Shown: positions 1-8,480 of the stretch, piece after piece | Layout: each line of letters opens with the position of its first letter | How positions within the stretch are numbered: position 1 is the first letter of the stretch | Source of the DNA: Gemmatimonadota bacterium | GTDB taxonomy: Bacteria > Gemmatimonadota > Gemmatimonadetes > Longimicrobiales > Gaopeijiaceae | DNA length: 64,000 nt | Reading direction: 5' to 3' | Assembly (NCBI GenBank): GCA_022825135.1 | Contig: JAJDYN010000038.1 | Coordinates: forward strand, 1-64,000 | Position numbers and translations under genes: made by a program | The notes under the pieces: model-generated | Seen by the model: only the letters and a program-made list of their open reading frames with translations | Told to the model about the DNA's origin: nothing | Database searches by the model: none

Positions 1-180
1 CGTACAAATATAACGCCACTGAAATCGGCCTCTCAGGATGCCCTGCAGTGGCCGAAACGGGGTTGAGAGACCTTCGGCGGAGGCAGCCGCCTGCGAATGG
101 CGTCAGCGAGCCCGCCAGCGCCTCTGGCGGGTCAGGGAAGATGGGGTCTCGGGGTCCGCCACATCGCGGAGCCCAAATTC

Positions 181-199
181 GTCAATGGCAGAATGGGAC
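181..199. repeat. Direct repeat copy 1, IS21-like terminal repeat
   Basis: GTCAATGGCAGAATGGGAC, identical to the copy at 262-280. The similarity continues downstream: both copies are followed a few bases later by ATGTGA and then by GGG, so the real unit is nearer 38 bp. Several same-strand repeats of about 20 bp near an end are typical of IS21-family elements; the assignment is inference. Confidence 0.6.
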
Positions 200-261
200 G
201 GCCGAATGTGACTTTGGGCCATCGTGGTTCCTGCCAGCGGGGAGTTGCGAGATCCGGGCGT

Positions 262-280
262 GTCAATGGCAGAATGGGAC
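262..280. repeat. Direct repeat copy 2
   Basis: Identical 19-mer to copy 1, starting 81 bp further on, in the same orientation and with a partly conserved 3' extension containing ATGTGA. Confidence 0.6.
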
Positions 281-433
281 ACGCGCATGTGAATCCGGGA
301 CGCGGCGCGGACATGCCGCCGATCCCTGGCGCGCAACCCGCCAATGGCGCGAGCGACCTTTCCTCGATGGGGAAGGCGAAATGCCCGTCAACGGGCGGAA
401 GCCACTGCCCGCTAATGGGCAGGGGATCGCCGG

Positions 434-451
434 CCAATGGCAGAATGGGAC
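434..451. repeat. Direct repeat copy 3
   Basis: CCAATGGCAGAATGGGAC matches the other copies over CAATGGCAGAATGGGAC; the first base of the unit differs. Its 3' flank does not keep the ATGTGA extension. Shorter partial matches (CCAATGGC at 341, CTAATGGG at 412) lie between copies 2 and 3 and may be decayed units. Confidence 0.5.
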
Positions 452-567
452 TGCGGGTCGCGTAGCTCTTGACGGTCTGGGGGCGGACTCTCGACGTCGA
501 ACTCTCCGTTGACCCACACAGCCACTTCCGAGCCGTTCGCCAGACCCGGCGAGACAGCAAGGTCAGC

Positions 568-1491
568 CTACCGGCCGATCACGGCGCCGGGCGCGCCCGG
601 GTCGGCCGACATCGGCTCGTCACGGCTCACCACGACCGTGGCCGACTCCGCGATCAGCGGGTCCGGACCGGTCACGACGTCGTGGTCCTTGTCCGGATAG
701 TCGAGCCGGGAGAGGAAAAACTGCAACGCGGCGATGCGCGCGCGCTTCTTGTCGTCCGACTTGATCACCGTCCACGGCGCGTCCGCCGTGTCCGTATAGA
801 AGAACATCGCCTCCTTGGCCTGCGTGTAGCTGTCCCACTTGTCCAGCGACGCCAGGTCGACCGGAGAGATCTTCCATTGCTTGAGCGGGTCTGTGCTGCG
901 GCGCTCGAAGCGGTAGGCCTGTTCGTCCTGCGACACCGAGAAATAGAACTTGAAGAGCAGGATGCCGCTGTTGACCAGCATGCGTTCCAGCTCCGGGCAC
1001 TGGCGCAGGAACTCGAGGTACTCCTGGCCGGTGCAGAATCCCATGACCCGCTCGACCCCGGCGCGGTTGTACCAAGAGCGGTCGAAGAGCACCATTTCCC
1101 CGGCTGTAGGCAGGTGTCGGATGTAGCGCTGGAAGTACCACTGGCCCCGTTCCACGTCGCTCGGCTTGTCGAGCGCGACCACGCGCGCGCCACGCGGATT
1201 CAGATGCTCCATGAACCGCTTGATGGTGCCGCCCTTGCCCGCGGCATCCCGCCCCTCGAACAGGATGACCACCTTCCTCCCGGACCGCCTGACCCAGCGC
1301 TGGACCTTCAGCAGCTCGACCTGCAGCCCGGCCTTCTGCCGCTCGTATTGCTTCCGCTTCATCTTGTCGCTGTAGGGATAGACGCCATCGCGGAAGACGC
1401 GCTCGGTAGTGACCCGGCCCCGCGAGTCCCCGGTACGCTCACCAGCTTCGCGGGCATGGTCGCTGTTTCCTCCGATCATGTTGCCGGCCAT
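568..1491 (-). CDS. ppk2: Polyphosphate kinase 2
   Basis: PPK2 transfers phosphate between polyphosphate and nucleoside diphosphates in the cytoplasm, usually acting to regenerate NTPs. At 307 residues it has the size of a single-domain (class I-like) enzyme. The P-loop GRDAAGKGGTI is at about residues 80-90 and the second nucleotide motif FDRSWYNRAGVE at about 136-147; both are family hallmarks. I chose the ATG at 1491 because it follows GGGAGAG at good spacing. A longer frame to 1590 would overlap the upstream TPR gene and adds only low-complexity sequence. It is probably cotranscribed with that TPR gene, 35 bp upstream. Which nucleotide it prefers cannot be read from the sequence. Confidence 0.93.
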   Translation of the reverse strand: MAGNMIGGNSDHAREAGERTGDSRGRVTTERVFRDGVYPYSDKMKRKQYERQKAGLQVELLKVQRWVRRSGRKVVILFEGRDAAGKGGTIKRFMEHLNPRGARVVALDKPSDVERGQWYFQRYIRHLPTAGEMVLFDRSWYNRAGVERVMGFCTGQEYLEFLRQCPELERMLVNSGILLFKFYFSVSQDEQAYRFERRSTDPLKQWKISPVDLASLDKWDSYTQAKEAMFFYTDTADAPWTVIKSDDKKRARIAALQFFLSRLDYPDKDHDVVTGPDPLIAESATVVVSRDEPMSADPGAPGAVIGR

Positions 1492-1526
1492 GATACTCTC
1501 TCCCGTGTCCTGAGCGGGTCCCTCTG

Positions 1527-3101
1527 CTACCGCGAACCCCCGGCGCGCGCTTCCACCAGCCCGGGAACCTCTTCGTCGGCTGCGGACCACGCCTGCGCCA
1601 GGGCGGCGTAGGCTTCGCGCGCGGCGGCTTCATCTCCGAGGGCCGTGGCGGTGCGCGCGAGCCCCAGCAGCGACTGGGTGCGCCGGGGCGTGCGGGCAAG
1701 CTGGTCGCGCCAGGCCGGGAGCGCTTCTCGCTGGCGACCGAGAGCGGCGAGTTCCACCGCGAGCAGTTCATGGGGCGGCATGGGCGTGGCCGGGGGGCCG
1801 AACTCGTAGGGAAGCGTCTCCTCGCGCCGGGCCGCGTCCGCGAGCAGCGCGATGCCCGTCTCGGAGTCGCCCGCGGCCAGCGCGAGGAGGGCGTCCAGCT
1901 CCAGCAGGAGGATGGCGTGCCTCGGGTTGCCCTCGTCGCCCGGTGTTCCGTGGCGCGCCCGGAGCTGCCGCGCGCGCTCCGCGTTCCCCGTGCGCAGCGC
2001 GGCGAGGGCGTCTGTGAAGTCATTGGGAAGCGCCAGCCCGGGGAACGCGGTCAGGTCGGCCGAGATCTCTCCAGCCCGCTCCCAGTCTCCGGGGTCGATC
2101 ACGGCGCGCGCCTTCATCTGCACGAAGTACGCGGCCTCGTCCGGGGCCGGCGCATCCGCCATGCGCGCCATGCACGCGGCCATCCCGGCGGCAGCGTCCT
2201 CGAGGCGCCCCAGCTGCAGGTAGCCGTAGTGGAGCCAGGACGTATAGTGACCGCACACGTTCGCCCGCTGGCCCCGCCGGGCCCTCGCCGCGTTCTGCAC
2301 GTCGCGCGCGCGCACGTTCGCCGACACCACGTCCTCCCACAGGCCCATGGCCACGAAGATGTGGGACGTCATGTGCTGGGCGTGGCCCGCATCCGGCGCG
2401 ATTCCCGAGTATGCCCGTGCGGCGGGAAGGCCCAGAGGGGCGTGGATGGGGTCGTCAAAGGCATGGATGATGTAGTGGGCGGCCCCCGGGTGCATCGGGT
2501 TCTCTTCGAGCACCGGCCGGGCCACGGCGGCCGCCTTCATGTAGATCGCGAAGTCGCGCCCGCCATGTGCGGTGCCGAGCAGCGATAGCGCGTAGAAGGC
2601 GCGCGCGTCCTCATCCTCGGGGTACCTCTCGGCCAGCCGCCTCATGGCGTCCCGGTAACGGAAATCCCGCTCCTCCTTGGAGCCCTCGCCGTAGAGGATC
2701 TCCACCGTCTCCAGCCAGTCCCTCTCGCGCCGGGTGGGAACGCGGGCCAGCCTGTCGCCGCGGGTCGGCGCGAAGGCGGCGAGCACGGCCAGCGCCGCTT
2801 CCCGGTCCTGCTCCATCCAGATCGGATGGTTGAAGGTCTGGGCTTCGCCCCAGTACGCCATCGCGAAATCCGGGTCGACCTCGCGTGCGCTCCTGAAGCT
2901 GGCCGCGGCATCCTCGTATTCGAAGTTGTGCAGGAACAGCAGCCCGGCTTCGAAGTGCGGCTGAGCCTCGGGGGACCCCGACGTCGGGAAGTTCACGGTT
3001 CCGAGTTCCTGGGCGCCTGCCGGAACCGGGGCGACGAGGTGGAAGAGGGCACCGAGAACCAGGATGGTCTTCCCGGAAACGGTCCAGGTATGAGCGTTCA
3101 T
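1527..3101 (-). CDS. Secreted TPR-repeat protein, function unknown
   Basis: This 524-residue protein has an N-terminal signal sequence (hydrophobic residues about 11-28, cleavage after PAGAQ). Helical TPR-like repeats start near residue 48 (HFEAGLLFLHNFEYEDAAASF). A conserved core has HPGAAHYIIHAFDDP and HAQHMTSHIF, a histidine-rich pattern I associate with a TPR family common in secreted proteomes, though no activity is established to my knowledge. It is divergent from the GNAT/MFS pair and directly upstream of ppk2. The histidines could bind a metal; that is speculation. Confidence 0.8.
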   Translation of the reverse strand: MNAHTWTVSGKTILVLGALFHLVAPVPAGAQELGTVNFPTSGSPEAQPHFEAGLLFLHNFEYEDAAASFRSAREVDPDFAMAYWGEAQTFNHPIWMEQDREAALAVLAAFAPTRGDRLARVPTRRERDWLETVEILYGEGSKEERDFRYRDAMRRLAERYPEDEDARAFYALSLLGTAHGGRDFAIYMKAAAVARPVLEENPMHPGAAHYIIHAFDDPIHAPLGLPAARAYSGIAPDAGHAQHMTSHIFVAMGLWEDVVSANVRARDVQNAARARRGQRANVCGHYTSWLHYGYLQLGRLEDAAAGMAACMARMADAPAPDEAAYFVQMKARAVIDPGDWERAGEISADLTAFPGLALPNDFTDALAALRTGNAERARQLRARHGTPGDEGNPRHAILLLELDALLALAAGDSETGIALLADAARREETLPYEFGPPATPMPPHELLAVELAALGRQREALPAWRDQLARTPRRTQSLLGLARTATALGDEAAAREAYAALAQAWSAADEEVPGLVEARAGGSR

Positions 3102-3189
3102 CTGCTGATTCCTTCGATGGTTGAGGATCTGGCTTCATCTAATGTCTGCCGACCGCGGGAGAGGCGCCAGAGCGCGCCATTGCGCGGGT

Positions 3190-3218
3190 TTGGTCGATAC
3201 CGCCGGCGGGCTTAGGTT
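3190..3218 (+). promoter_or_regulatory. Candidate promoter for the GNAT-MFS pair
   Basis: TTGGTC at 3190-3195, a 17-bp spacer, then TAGGTT at 3213-3218. The same TTGnnn / TAnnTT arrangement occurs ahead of several other units in this window. It would leave a 5' leader of about 65 nt before the start codon at 3291. Confidence 0.45.
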
Positions 3219-3290
3219 CCTGACGCCCGCGATGGACGCAGCCGATGCCGGTCAACCTGCGGAGAGCCCGATGCCCGACGTATCTCCGGG

Positions 3291-3818
3291 TTGTTTCCCG
3301 TGACGCGCCCCGCCTCCGCGGAGGTCACCTTTCGTCCCCTGGTGCCGGCGGATTGGCCGGAGGTGGCCGAGATCTTTCGGCAGGGAATCGAATCCGGCAA
3401 CGCCACCTTCGAGACCGAAGTCCCGACCTGGGATGCGTGGAACGCGGGCCGCAGCCCTGACTGCCGGATCGTGGCGGAGATGGACGGCCGGACCGTTGGG
3501 TTCGCCGCGCTCAGCCCCCTGTCGGGCCGCTGCGTCTACGACGGCGTGCGCGAGGTGACGATCTACATTGCGGAATCGGCCCGGGGCCGGGGTGTCGGCA
3601 GCGCACTGCTGCGCGAACTCGTCGCCGACACCGAAGCACTGGGCATCTGGACCCTCGAAGCGGGCATTTTCCCGGAGAACGGGGCTTCGATCCGGATTTT
3701 CGAGCGGTGCGGATTCCGCATTCTCGGCACGCACGAGCGCCTGGGCCGGTTTCATGACGGCCGCTGGCGCGATGTCGTGCTCATGGAGCGGCGGAGCCGG
3801 GTCGCGGGAGTGGACTGA
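3291..3818 (+). CDS. GNAT N-acetyltransferase, phosphinothricin acetyltransferase-like
   Basis: A 175-residue acetyl-CoA-dependent N-acyltransferase. The Pat/MnaT-type fold is recognisable from FRPLVPADWPEVAEIFRQGIESGNATFE at the N terminus, the motif A loop ARGRGVGSALLRELV, and the C-terminal IFPENGASIRIFERCGFRILGTHERLG. Members acetylate amino groups of small molecules such as phosphinothricin or methionine sulfoximine; the substrate here is unknown. No ATG is in frame. TTG at 3291 is used, with GTG at 3300 as the alternative, and neither has a clear ribosome-binding site. It ends 8 bp before the MFS gene, so an export-plus-modification pair is possible. Confidence 0.85.
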   Translation: MFPVTRPASAEVTFRPLVPADWPEVAEIFRQGIESGNATFETEVPTWDAWNAGRSPDCRIVAEMDGRTVGFAALSPLSGRCVYDGVREVTIYIAESARGRGVGSALLRELVADTEALGIWTLEAGIFPENGASIRIFERCGFRILGTHERLGRFHDGRWRDVVLMERRSRVAGVD

Positions 3819-3826
3819 CGATTCCC

Positions 3827-5053
3827 GTGCCAGCCTCCGCCCCGGCGCCGTCCCGGTCGCCCGCGAGCCGCCCGAGCGCGCTTACCATCGCGGTGACGCT
3901 GACCGTGGCACACCTGGCCAACGACGCCTACGTCGCCTTCCTGCACCCGCTCCTGCCGCGTCTCATGGACAAGCTGGGCCTGTCCATCGCGCTCGCGGCC
4001 GTCCTGAGCATGGTCCTTTCGCTGGCCTCGTCCCTGCCTCAACCGGTCATGGGATACCTCGCCGACCGGGTGGGCCGGCGCTGGCTGGTGGCGCTCGGGC
4101 CGATCGTATCCGGCCTGTTCCTGAGCCTCATCGGACTCGCGCCCTCGTTCGGCGTCCTCGTCGTGCTGCTGGCGCTGGGCGGGCTCGGAAGCGCCTTCTT
4201 CCATCCGCCCGCGGTGTCGCTTGCCGGACGAGTGTCGGAGGGGAAGGGGAGCGGTCTGCGCGTGTCCATCTTTTCCTTCGGCGGACACCTGGGCTTCGCG
4301 CTCGGACCGGTCACCGCGGTGGCCATCGTCGGCTCCTTCACCCTGGAAGGCCTCTGGGTGGCGATGTTCCCCGGCATCCTGATCGGGCTCGCTACCCTGG
4401 CCCTTCTGCCCCGCCCCGTGCGTGGTCGCGTACCCGTGCCGCCGCCTTCGCCGCGACAGGTGCTGCGCGCGCTCGCGGGCCCGCTCGGCCTGGTCTTCGG
4501 CATCAGCGCGCTGGGGGCGTTCGTCCAGCGGACCTTCCTGACCCTTTACCCCATCGTGGTCGACCAGGCCGGCGGCTCGGAGGCTCTCGGGGCCGCTTCG
4601 CTCAGCGTCTATCTGGGACTCCAGGCGGGCGGAACCATCTTCGCCGGTCTCCTGACCGACCGCATCGACCGCACCCGGCTGCTGGCCGGGATCTGCATCC
4701 TCGCCGCGCCCGCGCACTTTCTGGCGGTCTACCTGCCACCAGGGAGCGCCCTGGCCTTCGCGGCGCTGGGGTGTGCGGGGCTGCTCAACATGGCGCTGCT
4801 CCCCCCTACCGTCGTCATCGCCCAGGAAATCCTCCCCACGGGGGCCAGCATAGGCTCCGGAATCGTCATGGGGCTGGCGTGGGGCGCGGGCACGCTGGGT
4901 GTGGGAGTTGTAGGCGTCGTCGGGGATCTGGTCGGACCGCAGCCGGCGGCGCTCGCCGCCATGCCGGTGTTCCTGTTCGGAGCGGCGCTGGCCCTCCATC
5001 CCGCGCTCCGGCCCCACGCCCTCTCGGGTACGTCCGGCGCGGCAAGACATTAG
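3827..5053 (+). CDS. MFS transporter, fosmidomycin-resistance (Fsr)-like
   Basis: A 408-residue major facilitator with about 12 predicted membrane segments. HLANDAYVAFLHPLLPRLMDKLGLS, GYLADRVGRRW (the loop 2-3 motif) and GGLGSAFFHPPAVSL are close to the Fsr subgroup of drug exporters. The start is GTG at 3827, 8 bp after the GNAT stop, so the two are probably translated from one message. The substrate is not readable from sequence; Fsr family members export fosmidomycin and other small molecules. Confidence 0.85.
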   Translation: MPASAPAPSRSPASRPSALTIAVTLTVAHLANDAYVAFLHPLLPRLMDKLGLSIALAAVLSMVLSLASSLPQPVMGYLADRVGRRWLVALGPIVSGLFLSLIGLAPSFGVLVVLLALGGLGSAFFHPPAVSLAGRVSEGKGSGLRVSIFSFGGHLGFALGPVTAVAIVGSFTLEGLWVAMFPGILIGLATLALLPRPVRGRVPVPPPSPRQVLRALAGPLGLVFGISALGAFVQRTFLTLYPIVVDQAGGSEALGAASLSVYLGLQAGGTIFAGLLTDRIDRTRLLAGICILAAPAHFLAVYLPPGSALAFAALGCAGLLNMALLPPTVVIAQEILPTGASIGSGIVMGLAWGAGTLGVGVVGVVGDLVGPQPAALAAMPVFLFGAALALHPALRPHALSGTSGAARH

Positions 5054-5077
5054 TCTAGCTTAGCCAGGCTAAAAGAC
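5053..5077 (+). terminator. Stem-loop after the MFS gene
   Basis: Near-perfect inverted repeat: TTAGCC-A-GGCTAA at 5060-5072 inside an outer GTCT/AGAC pair (5053-5056, 5074-5077). It overlaps the end of the MFS stop codon. There is no T-tract, so it could equally be an operator for the downstream creatininase gene. Confidence 0.3.
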
Positions 5078-5190
5078 GTTCCTGCTGCGGATCGATAACC
5101 GCGTGCAGACGCGATAGGTTGGCAGGAGGCTCGTCTCATCGGCCCCGCCCATCCTCCCGCCCAACCCCCAGCCCCAGGAGGGAATGCCCC

Positions 5191-6126
5191 ATGCGTCGCC
5201 CCGCCTCGATCCTCGCCCTCTGGTTCGCGCTCTCACCCTGCATCGTCGCCGCGCAGGAACCCGAACAGCCACCCATCCACAAGGTCCGCAACTATCTCCC
5301 GCACATGACCCGGCCCGAGGTGGAGGATCTCCTCACCCGAACGGACATGGTCATCTTCGCGGTGGGCGCGCTCGAGCAGCACGGCACCCACCTGCCGATC
5401 GGCACCGACTATCTGAACGGAGTGGAACGGGCCAAGAGGGTGGCCCAGCGAGCCGATGTGCTGGTGGCGCCGATCCTGCTGCCCGGGCAGTCACCGTACC
5501 ACATGGAATTCGCGGGCACGGTGACCCTGCCGTCGACGCTCGTTCAAGAGGTTTATGTCGAGTCTGCCAAGAGTCTTATGAAGCATGGATTCAAGCGTTT
5601 TCTAGTACTGAACGCGCATGGCGGCAACCGGGCCATCACGACCTTCATCGTGGACCGCATCAATCAGGAAACCGAGGGGATCGCGGTCGATCTGGGCGCG
5701 GTCGCCGGCCCGTTCACCGTTCGCGACGCGGATCCGCAGCCGGCTCCATCGACTCCTGTGCTGGACCGCCACGGCGGCACGGGTGAGACCTCCAACTCCC
5801 TCTATCTGATTCCCCACCTGGTGGATCTGGAGGCCGCCGAGGTCGCGGAGTTGACCTTGCCTCGCCACCTGGAAGCGATGGTGCCCGATGTGCTCGCCGG
5901 CGACCCGACCGCGCTTGCGGTGTTCCTGGCGGAGGGGTTGAAGGACGAGGCGACCGGGAAGGGTACATCGGCCGCACAGATGTCGACCACGGGGGTGTGG
6001 GGAGAGCGCGACCCCGCCCTGGCGACCGCGGAACGGGGGCGGGCGACCACCGAATCGTTCGTCGACGCGGCCGTGGCATTCATCGAGCGATGGAACGAGC
6101 TGAGGCCGCCGGGCACCGGGCGGTAG
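5191..6126 (+). CDS. Secreted creatininase-family amidohydrolase
   Basis: A 311-residue protein of the creatininase superfamily, metal-dependent enzymes that cleave cyclic or linear amides. Family signatures are GALEQHGTHLPIGTD at about residues 58-72 (Glu, His and Asp metal ligands), NAHGGN at about 143-148 and GGTGETS at about 193-199. The start at 5191 is set by AGGAGGGA with 7-nt spacing. A signal peptide (hydrophobic residues about 8-18, cleavage near VAAQ) is unusual because well-studied family members are cytoplasmic. The physiological substrate cannot be told from sequence. Confidence 0.85.
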   Translation: MRRPASILALWFALSPCIVAAQEPEQPPIHKVRNYLPHMTRPEVEDLLTRTDMVIFAVGALEQHGTHLPIGTDYLNGVERAKRVAQRADVLVAPILLPGQSPYHMEFAGTVTLPSTLVQEVYVESAKSLMKHGFKRFLVLNAHGGNRAITTFIVDRINQETEGIAVDLGAVAGPFTVRDADPQPAPSTPVLDRHGGTGETSNSLYLIPHLVDLEAAEVAELTLPRHLEAMVPDVLAGDPTALAVFLAEGLKDEATGKGTSAAQMSTTGVWGERDPALATAERGRATTESFVDAAVAFIERWNELRPPGTGR

Positions 6127-6212
6127 CGCCCGGCGTCACAGGGCACCCGTCGCGCCGCGACCATTTCGCCCGCGACGAATCGCCAGGCGACTCCGGGCCG
6201 TTTGTGCTCCCG

Positions 6213-6242
6213 TTGACCCGGATGGAGCGCAAGGATTAGGTT
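6213..6242 (+). promoter_or_regulatory. Candidate promoter for the membrane TPR gene
   Basis: TTGACC at 6213-6218, an 18-bp spacer, then TAGGTT at 6237-6242. It is one of the clearest examples of the TTGnnn / TAnnTT pattern here, about 80 bp upstream of the ATG at 6329. Confidence 0.5.
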
Positions 6243-6328
6243 TTGCCGCCCTCATCGAGTTCGCCGGGTTCCGTGCGAGCCAGGGATGAGCCCCACCGGT
6301 TTCCGCACCATCCCCACACATTCGCTTC

Positions 6329-7039
6329 ATGTCCAAGTATTCCCGACGTCCAGTCCCGGGAGGGCCGGCCTCCAGCGCGCCCGACGAGGACGACCTTTTT
6401 ACCAGCCGGGTCCTCGAGTTCACGGTCTGGGCTCAGAACAACGCCCAGACGCTGATCTTCGCGGGCATCGTGGTCGCCCTCGCCCTGGCCGCCACCGTCT
6501 ACTACTTCAATTTCAGCGAGACGCGCGAGAACCAGAGCGCTCTCGAACTCGAGCAGATTCATCAGGTCGTCGGGGTGGTCAGCACCGAAGAGACCCTCGC
6601 CGAACTGAACCGGTTCCTGGAACGCTTCGAGGACGCCGCCAGTACGGCCGAAGCCCGGCTTCTCCTGGGTCAGGTCCAGCTCGAGAACGGAAATGCCCAG
6701 GGCGCCATCGACGCGCTGCAGCCGCTCCGCGGCCGCCTCGGGGAGCCGGTGGCGCTGCAGGCCGGCTTCCTTCTGGGCGCGGCCTACGAGCAGCAGGGCC
6801 TGTGGGACGAAGCGGTGGCGACCTATCTGGATATCGCCGACGAGACCGACCTTGGCTTCCAGTTGCGCAATGCCCTCTCCGACGCGGCCCGCGTGCGCGC
6901 GGCACAGGGTCGTTACGCCGACGCGGAGGCTCTGCTGGGCGATCTCCTGGACGAACTGGACGCGACCGACCCCGGCCGCGGCGTCATCGAGATGCGCCTG
7001 GCTGAGATGCGCGCTCGTCGGATGTCGTCCGGGGGCTGA
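6329..7039 (+). CDS. Membrane-anchored TPR protein, YfgM-like
   Basis: A 236-residue protein with a short cytoplasmic N terminus, one membrane segment (about residues 42-61, IFAGIVVALALAATVYYF) and a C-terminal TPR-like helical domain rich in Ala, Leu and Glu. This is the layout of YfgM, the SecYEG-associated periplasmic chaperone partner, but similarity is architectural and the role is inferred. YfgM is often next to bamB/der; neither is here. The final 56 bp overlap the 3' end of the convergent M23 peptidase gene. Confidence 0.7.
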   Translation: MSKYSRRPVPGGPASSAPDEDDLFTSRVLEFTVWAQNNAQTLIFAGIVVALALAATVYYFNFSETRENQSALELEQIHQVVGVVSTEETLAELNRFLERFEDAASTAEARLLLGQVQLENGNAQGAIDALQPLRGRLGEPVALQAGFLLGAAYEQQGLWDEAVATYLDIADETDLGFQLRNALSDAARVRAAQGRYADAEALLGDLLDELDATDPGRGVIEMRLAEMRARRMSSGG

Positions 7040-8480
7040 ATTCCCGAAGCGACTCCGCGAGCGCCCGCCCGGGCACGAGCCAGCCACTCCGTCCGCTTTC
7101 CGTCCGCACGTACAGGTAGTCCCCGAAGCGGCCGAGCACCGGTACCTCGGTTCCCGCGTCCAGTCGAGCCAGCACGGGCGAGTCGTCCGCGGGCGCCGTG
7201 CGCACCGCCCGCGCCGCCGGCACGGTTTCCCGCGCGAAGGGAGCCTCGACCGGTTCGGTGAGGCGCGCGGCCACGTAACCTGTCGTGCCGTCGGGCAGCC
7301 GCGCCCTGAAGAAGCTGCCTGAGCCGGCGAGAACCCGGAGCGGCGTGTGCCGGTCCAGCTCACGCACCACATCGCCCCGCGACCCCGGCACCGCCCGCAG
7401 CCGGACCCCTCCGTTGCGCACCCGGTTCCACGCGCCCAGGCGTTCGGTGTCGACCGTGAGTTCCGGAACGGTGGCGCGCACCGGATCGATGAACGGGAAG
7501 GGATCCACCGCGCCCTCGCCGCGCCGATAGAGGCCCAGGTGCAGGTGGGGCGGGGTGGTGCGCGCGTTCCCGGTGTTGCCGACGAAGCCGACCGTGTCGC
7601 CGGGTTCGACGAACTGTCCGTCACGGACGTACTGGCTGTCCAGATGGGCGTAGTAGACGCTGGCGTTTCGCACCGGGTCGCGCACCCACACCACCTTGCC
7701 GCCGATGCGGGTGTCCCGCACGCGGCTGACCCTTCCGGCCGAGGCCGCGAGCACGGGCGTTCCGCGGCGTGCGAAGATGTCGACGCCCCGGTGGATGCGC
7801 GCACCTCCGTCCCGCGGCGCTCCAAACCAGCTGTAAATGTACTCTGAGCCGCGCCCTTCGACGGGGAACACCAGCTGGGCCTGGATCTCCAGGCTGACCG
7901 AGTAGCTGCCGCCCCGCAGGAGCTCCGGCTGAAGCCGAAGAACGAACTCGCCGCCGCGCCAGGGCTCGTGCGAGAACACGTCGACCGGCGACTCGGACGA
8001 GAAGACCGGCCTCATGGGGTCGGCGGCATCGGCGGGGACGCGAAAGAGGTCCACGAATACCCGCGCCGGCTCGCCGGAATCGACCGCAACCTCGACCGTC
8101 AGTTTTCTGCCGCGCTCAAGGCGAAATCGGTAGCCGGTCGCTTCCGGGGCATCCGGGCTGATGTAGCCTTCCTCGGCATAAGGCAGCGTCACCGAGAGCG
8201 GCTCCGCGAGTGCGAGACGCCCCGCCGTTTCCCAGTCCCTCGCGAGCGCCGATTCTCCGAGTCCGGCGACGTTCAGCCGGGCCTGGTAGGTCTCGTGCGG
8301 CGTCAGGTCGCGAAAATGGTCCCGGGCCTGCTCGATCTGCTCGCAGCCGGATACGACCAGGAGTCCGGCGACGACGAGAGGGAGGCCGATGGAGCTGCGA
8401 CGTGGCTGCCTCCATGCGTGCGGCCCGGGCGCGGCACCGGAGCAGCTCCCGGTGATGCTCGAGCGCAATCGTGCCGACAT
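6984..8480 (-). CDS. M23 (LytM) endopeptidase lipoprotein with SH3-like tail
   Basis: A 498-residue putative peptidoglycan endopeptidase or its activator. The lipobox VVSGC places the acylated cysteine at residue 46. The LytM zinc motifs are HRGVDIFARRGTPV and PPHLHLGLYRRG, so the HxxxD and HxH ligands are intact and catalysis is plausible. The C-terminal third contains two SH3-like segments (GVRLRAVPGSRG and AVRTAPADDSPV) that could bind cell wall. The ATG at 8480 is chosen for the AGGTGG box just upstream; a longer frame to 8846 is in unlikely coding sequence. It is convergent with, and overlaps by 56 bp, the membrane TPR gene. Confidence 0.88.
   Translation of the reverse strand: MSARLRSSITGSCSGAAPGPHAWRQPRRSSIGLPLVVAGLLVVSGCEQIEQARDHFRDLTPHETYQARLNVAGLGESALARDWETAGRLALAEPLSVTLPYAEEGYISPDAPEATGYRFRLERGRKLTVEVAVDSGEPARVFVDLFRVPADAADPMRPVFSSESPVDVFSHEPWRGGEFVLRLQPELLRGGSYSVSLEIQAQLVFPVEGRGSEYIYSWFGAPRDGGARIHRGVDIFARRGTPVLAASAGRVSRVRDTRIGGKVVWVRDPVRNASVYYAHLDSQYVRDGQFVEPGDTVGFVGNTGNARTTPPHLHLGLYRRGEGAVDPFPFIDPVRATVPELTVDTERLGAWNRVRNGGVRLRAVPGSRGDVVRELDRHTPLRVLAGSGSFFRARLPDGTTGYVAARLTEPVEAPFARETVPAARAVRTAPADDSPVLARLDAGTEVPVLGRFGDYLYVRTESGRSGWLVPGRALAESLREFSPRTTSDERASQPGASR

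Larger units (their letters stand above)
1..567. other. Non-coding left end, likely IS terminus debris
   Basis: No convincing gene lies here: the overlapping open frames in all six phases have arginine- and proline-rich, low-quality translations that match no family I recognise. The stretch holds three copies of a 19-bp repeat, plus short hairpins such as GCCCG-TCAA-CGGGC at 383-396. It lies downstream of the 3' end of ppk2 and runs off the left edge. The best reading is the end of an insertion sequence whose transposase genes lie outside the window; this is inference from the repeats alone. Confidence 0.5.

Noticed and set aside
48-560. Several small open frames in the left-end region
   Set aside because: Overlapping in all phases, low-complexity, and explained by repeat-rich GC-rich non-coding DNA.
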